DNA of 9,810 bases from positions 1-9,810 of the forward strand of contig SLQC01000352.1 of NCBI GenBank assembly GCA_007131625.1, given 5' to 3'. A model generated the notes under the pieces. That model had not been told where the DNA came from, did not search any database, and saw only the letters and a list, made by a program, of their open reading frames with translations. Shown one piece after another: positions 6,728 to 9,810 of this stretch. Both the position numbers and the translations under genes were made by a program. The first letter of the stretch is position 1; each line of letters begins with the position of its first letter. This DNA comes from Balneolales bacterium (GTDB lineage: Bacteria > Bacteroidota > Rhodothermia > Balneolales > Natronogracilivirgulaceae).

Positions 6728-8629
6728 ATGAATAACAAGAATGAATTTTTTGAGTTTTGGCGTAATCGTTATCCGCAAAAATTTGTAAATGAAAATGAGA
6801 TTTTTTCCAAAGTCAGGAGAGGAGACAAAATATTTATCGGCACGGCATGCGGTGAGCCAAGGTATCTGATTGATGCTCTGATTAAATATGTCGAAAAGAA
6901 TCCAAAATCGATTGCTGATGCCGAACTTATGCAAGTCTGGAGCCTGGGGGTCTCTCCATGGAAAAATCGGAAGTTTGGTTATAACTTCAGACACAACTCT
7001 TTTTTTATAGGTGATAACACCAGGGAATCGGTTAATACCGGATTTGCCGACTACACGCCCATATTTCTTTCAAGGATACCTGAACTTTTAAAGAACAGGC
7101 ATATCGAAATTGATGTAGCATTGTTTCAGACCTCGATGCCAGACAAAAACGGATATGTAAGTCTGGGCATTAGCGTGGACATAACCAAAGCAGCTATTGA
7201 ATCAGCAGACCTTACGATTGCCCAGCTTAATCCACGCATGCCCCGCGTGCATGGCGACACATTTATTCACCTGAAAGATATTGACTATTGTGTCCACAAA
7301 GAGGATGAGCTTATAGAGTTTTTTTCGGAGGTTCCGGGAGACATTGCCCAGAGGTTTGGAAAATATGTAGCGCAAATAATAAATGATGGTGATACCATAC
7401 AGCTGGGATACGGAAGACTTCCAAATGCCATTCTAAAAAATATAAAAAACAAACAGAAACTTGGAATCCACACAGAGCTGTTAACCGATTCGATGGTTAA
7501 CCTTCAGGAGCTCGGAGCAATAGACAACTCGTTGAAAAATATCGACCGGGGAAAAACTGTTGCCGCTTTCTGTATGGGTTCAAAAGATACCTATGATTTT
7601 ATTGATGACAATCCATCTATAGAATTCAAAGAAGTCAGCTATACCAATAATCCGCTGGTCATAGCACAGATTGAAAACATGACCGCCATAAATGCCGCTC
7701 TTCAATTGGATCTTACCGGACAGTCTACCTCTGAATCGATCGGGAGTCTCTTTTTCAGTGGCATCGGAGGACATGCTGATTTTATGAGGGGAGCCAACTT
7801 GTCTCCAAACGGGAAAACCATTCTGGTAATGGAGTCAACGGCACATAATGGGACGATTTCTCGCATAGTGCCTTTCCTTGACAGCGGTGCTGGTGTAACC
7901 CTCAACAGGGGAGATATCAATTATGTCGTTACGGAATACGGTTCGGCCTATGTACACGGGAGAAATATTCGAGAACGAGCAATGGATATCATTTCTATTG
8001 CGCATCCCAAATTCAGGCCAGAACTTATTGAAAAGGCTAAAGAACTCAATTTGATTTATAAGGATCAGGCGTTTATCCCCGGAAAAAGAGGAGAGTATCC
8101 TGAACATCTTGAAACCTATAGAGAGTGTGCAAACGGTTTTTTTCTGCGATTCAGACCCGTCAAAATTAACGACGATCCACTTATCAAGGATTTCTTTTAC
8201 TCTCTGTCGGACAAAAGCTTTCAAAGACGCTTCATGTCATTGCGCAAAGATATGCCCCACTCACGCAGACAGGACTTTGTTGTTATAGACTACACAAAGG
8301 AGCTTACCATGCTTGCCTGTATAGAAGAAAAAGGTAAGGAATGGGTGGTGGGTATGGGTCAAATTATCAAAATCGCCGACAAACGAATAGGCGAGGTTGC
8401 CTTCGCAATCAGGGATGACTATCATAACATGGAAATTGCCACAGAAATGATTAAGTATCTAACCGAGATTGCAATCAGCGATGACATGGAAGGATTCAGA
8501 GCAGAGGTCCTTGTTGAAAATAAGGCGATGTTGAGAGTCTTTGAAAAGATGGCATTCGATTTGGAAAAAACCATGGAAGATGGTGTGTACGAAATAATTA
8601 TGAGATTTGGTAACTGGAAAAATGAGTAA
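6728..8629 (+). CDS. Acetyl-CoA hydrolase/CoA-transferase with fused C-terminal GNAT domain
   Basis: This 633-residue protein has two domains. Residues about 1-460 match the acetyl-CoA hydrolase/4-hydroxybutyrate CoA-transferase family (AbfT/Cat1-like), which moves CoA between acyl groups through a glutamyl-CoA thioester. Visible signatures are QTSMPDKNGYVSLG, GIHTE with the probable catalytic Glu250, the oxyanion loop FSGIGGHADFMRGA, and VVTEYGSAYVHGRNIRERA. Residues about 472-630 form a GNAT domain, but its acetyl-CoA-binding loop reads DDYHNMEIATEM (residues 563-574) where a Q/R-x-x-G-x-G/A pattern is expected, so acetyl transfer may be weakened or lost. The fusion is a recognised architecture. 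The last codons overlap the start of the ADP-forming ligase, so the two are co-translated. There is no Shine-Dalgarno; a three-codon frame (6720-6731) overlaps the start. Base composition is more AT-rich than upstream genes. The acyl substrate is unknown. Confidence 0.92.
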   Translation: MNNKNEFFEFWRNRYPQKFVNENEIFSKVRRGDKIFIGTACGEPRYLIDALIKYVEKNPKSIADAELMQVWSLGVSPWKNRKFGYNFRHNSFFIGDNTRESVNTGFADYTPIFLSRIPELLKNRHIEIDVALFQTSMPDKNGYVSLGISVDITKAAIESADLTIAQLNPRMPRVHGDTFIHLKDIDYCVHKEDELIEFFSEVPGDIAQRFGKYVAQIINDGDTIQLGYGRLPNAILKNIKNKQKLGIHTELLTDSMVNLQELGAIDNSLKNIDRGKTVAAFCMGSKDTYDFIDDNPSIEFKEVSYTNNPLVIAQIENMTAINAALQLDLTGQSTSESIGSLFFSGIGGHADFMRGANLSPNGKTILVMESTAHNGTISRIVPFLDSGAGVTLNRGDINYVVTEYGSAYVHGRNIRERAMDIISIAHPKFRPELIEKAKELNLIYKDQAFIPGKRGEYPEHLETYRECANGFFLRFRPVKINDDPLIKDFFYSLSDKSFQRRFMSLRKDMPHSRRQDFVVIDYTKELTMLACIEEKGKEWVVGMGQIIKIADKRIGEVAFAIRDDYHNMEIATEMIKYLTEIAISDDMEGFRAEVLVENKAMLRVFEKMAFDLEKTMEDGVYEIIMRFGNWKNE

Positions 8630-9810
8630 TACTGTTAAGCACTTGTTTGAACCTGGATCCATTGCAATAATCGGTGCATCTCATGACCCGAAGAAAATTG
8701 GATATACCATTCTGAATAATCTACTCAGTGGTGGTTACAAAGGCCGTATATATCCGGTTAATCCGTCCGGAGGTGAAATTCTGGGGATCCCGGTTTACAA
8801 ATCAGTAATGGATATTGACGATGAGATAGATGTGGCATCTCTGGCCATACCTGCAAAGTTTTGTGTGGATGCGGTCAAACAGTGTGCTGCAAAAAAGGTG
8901 AAACATCTACAGATCATCAGTTCCGGTTTTTCGGAGATTGGCAATCACAAGGATGAACGTGAGATTATACAAATTGCGAAATCATCAGGAATGAGAGTAC
9001 TGGGACCAAACATTTTCGGTATGTACTCTGCGGAAGCATCCATGAATCTTACGTTTTCCGCAACCCCGATTAAACAGGGCGGGATAGCCATTCTTACACA
9101 AAGTGGAGCCCTTGGAATTGCAATGATTGGAAGAACCGCCGTAGATAATATGGGGCTCTCGGTAATTATATCTACTGGTAACAAGTGCGATCTGGACGAG
9201 GCGGATCTTCTTGAGTACCTTGTAGATCATGACCATACACGGGTTATCCTGATGTATATTGAAGGAATCAGGGATGGTGAAAAACTTCTTCCTGTTCTTA
9301 AAAAAACAACCCGAAAAAAACCCGTCATTGTAATAAAATCAGGACGGTCGGAGCGCGGTGCCATAGCAGCCGCTTCGCATACAGGTTCTCTTGCAGGACT
9401 GGATGCTATATTTGACTCTGTCATAAGGCAGTATGGGGCACTCCGGGCAAAAAATCTGGAAGAGGCGTTTCACTGGTGCCGGTTTCTCTCTTTCACTCCC
9501 GAACCATCAAATAAACGCACCGTCATTATTACAAACGGAGGAGGGATTGGTGTTCTCGCCACAGACGCTTGTGAAAGACACAATATTGAACTCTTCGACG
9601 ATCAAAGCATCCTGAAGGAATATTTTCAAAAAGCCACTCCCTCCTTCGGTTCAACCAGAAATCCTGTGGATATCACAGGTGGTGCCCTGGCTGAGGACTA
9701 CAAGGCCGCACTTACGGCACCGGTTGATTGTGATAGCATAGATTCCACGCTCACCCTGTATTGTGAGACGGCTGTATTTGATGTAGAGAACCTTATTCCC
9801 ATGGTGCGTA
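8622..9810 (+). CDS. Acetate--CoA ligase (ADP-forming) family protein, alpha-type N-terminal part, 3'-partial
   Basis: The frame opens at ATG 8622 and stays open for 396 codons to the window end. It belongs to the NDP-forming acyl-CoA synthetases, which convert acyl-CoA, ADP and phosphate to free acid, ATP and CoA. Residues about 8-100 are a CoA-binding Rossmann domain beginning SIAIIGASHDPKKIG and including YPVNP. Residues about 150-290 are succinyl-CoA-synthetase-like, with GGIAILTQSGALG and ASHTGSLAG. His253 (9378-9380) in SHTGS is the expected phosphohistidine, matching the site known in archaeal ACD alpha subunits. A third domain starts near VIITNGGGIGV. Whether an ATP-grasp beta part is fused downstream or encoded separately cannot be seen. 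The start overlaps the transferase stop by 8 bp, indicating translational coupling. Together they suggest acetate or other acyl-CoA energy metabolism. Confidence 0.93.
   Translation, partial: MSNTVKHLFEPGSIAIIGASHDPKKIGYTILNNLLSGGYKGRIYPVNPSGGEILGIPVYKSVMDIDDEIDVASLAIPAKFCVDAVKQCAAKKVKHLQIISSGFSEIGNHKDEREIIQIAKSSGMRVLGPNIFGMYSAEASMNLTFSATPIKQGGIAILTQSGALGIAMIGRTAVDNMGLSVIISTGNKCDLDEADLLEYLVDHDHTRVILMYIEGIRDGEKLLPVLKKTTRKKPVIVIKSGRSERGAIAAASHTGSLAGLDAIFDSVIRQYGALRAKNLEEAFHWCRFLSFTPEPSNKRTVIITNGGGIGVLATDACERHNIELFDDQSILKEYFQKATPSFGSTRNPVDITGGALAEDYKAALTAPVDCDSIDSTLTLYCETAVFDVENLIPMVR

Noticed and set aside
1..9810. CRISPR array, insertion sequence, phage or toxin-antitoxin system
   Set aside because: I saw no regularly spaced repeats, transposase motifs, terminal inverted repeats, phage genes or small paired genes anywhere in the window.

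Overview
The window looks like chromosomal DNA from a Bacteroidota/Balneolota/Rhodothermota-type bacterium. The evidence is a secreted subtilase with a C-terminal Por/T9SS-type sorting domain (QNFPNPFN...YNVLGQRV...GVYIAVLR), start codons that mostly lack Shine-Dalgarno sequences, a YpdA-type (bacillithiol-disulfide-reductase-like) flavoprotein, and protein motifs typical of that group. The exact lineage is inference.

Layout. 1-2898 (+): S8 serine protease whose 5' end lies outside the window. 2926-3456 (-): hotdog acyl-CoA thioesterase, convergent with the protease. 3457-3653: divergent promoter region. 3654-5249 (+): GNAT acetyltransferase fused to a nitrilase-superfamily carbon-nitrogen hydrolase. 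5382-6353 (+): YpdA-like FAD/NAD(P)H reductase. 6354-6727: 374 bases without a protein gene. This gap holds a G10 tract, a 10-bp tandem repeat and, on the minus strand at 6438-6536, a small bacterial SRP RNA (4.5S/ffs type). It was recognised from its GGAA tetraloop, the flanking conserved CAG/AGCAGC bulge sequence, perfectly complementary ends and a U8 tail. 6728-8629 (+): acetyl-CoA hydrolase/CoA-transferase with a C-terminal GNAT domain. 8622-9810 (+): an ADP-forming acyl-CoA synthetase (acetate-CoA ligase family) that overlaps the transferase by 8 bp and runs off the window end.

How the genes fit together. The last two genes form a translationally coupled acyl-CoA/acetate module: CoA transfer or hydrolysis, plus ATP-yielding cleavage of acyl-CoA through a phosphohistidine intermediate. 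Their base composition is visibly more AT-rich than that of the genes to the left, and the change falls at the SRP RNA intergenic region. The left-hand genes look like independent housekeeping or secretion functions rather than one pathway.

No wholly unknown system is evident. The points most worth a second look are the SRP RNA, the degenerate acetyl-CoA-binding motif of the transferase-fused GNAT domain, the GNAT-transferase/ADP-forming-ligase arrangement, and a YpdA-like protein with Ile where the Firmicute YpdA active-site Cys is expected.
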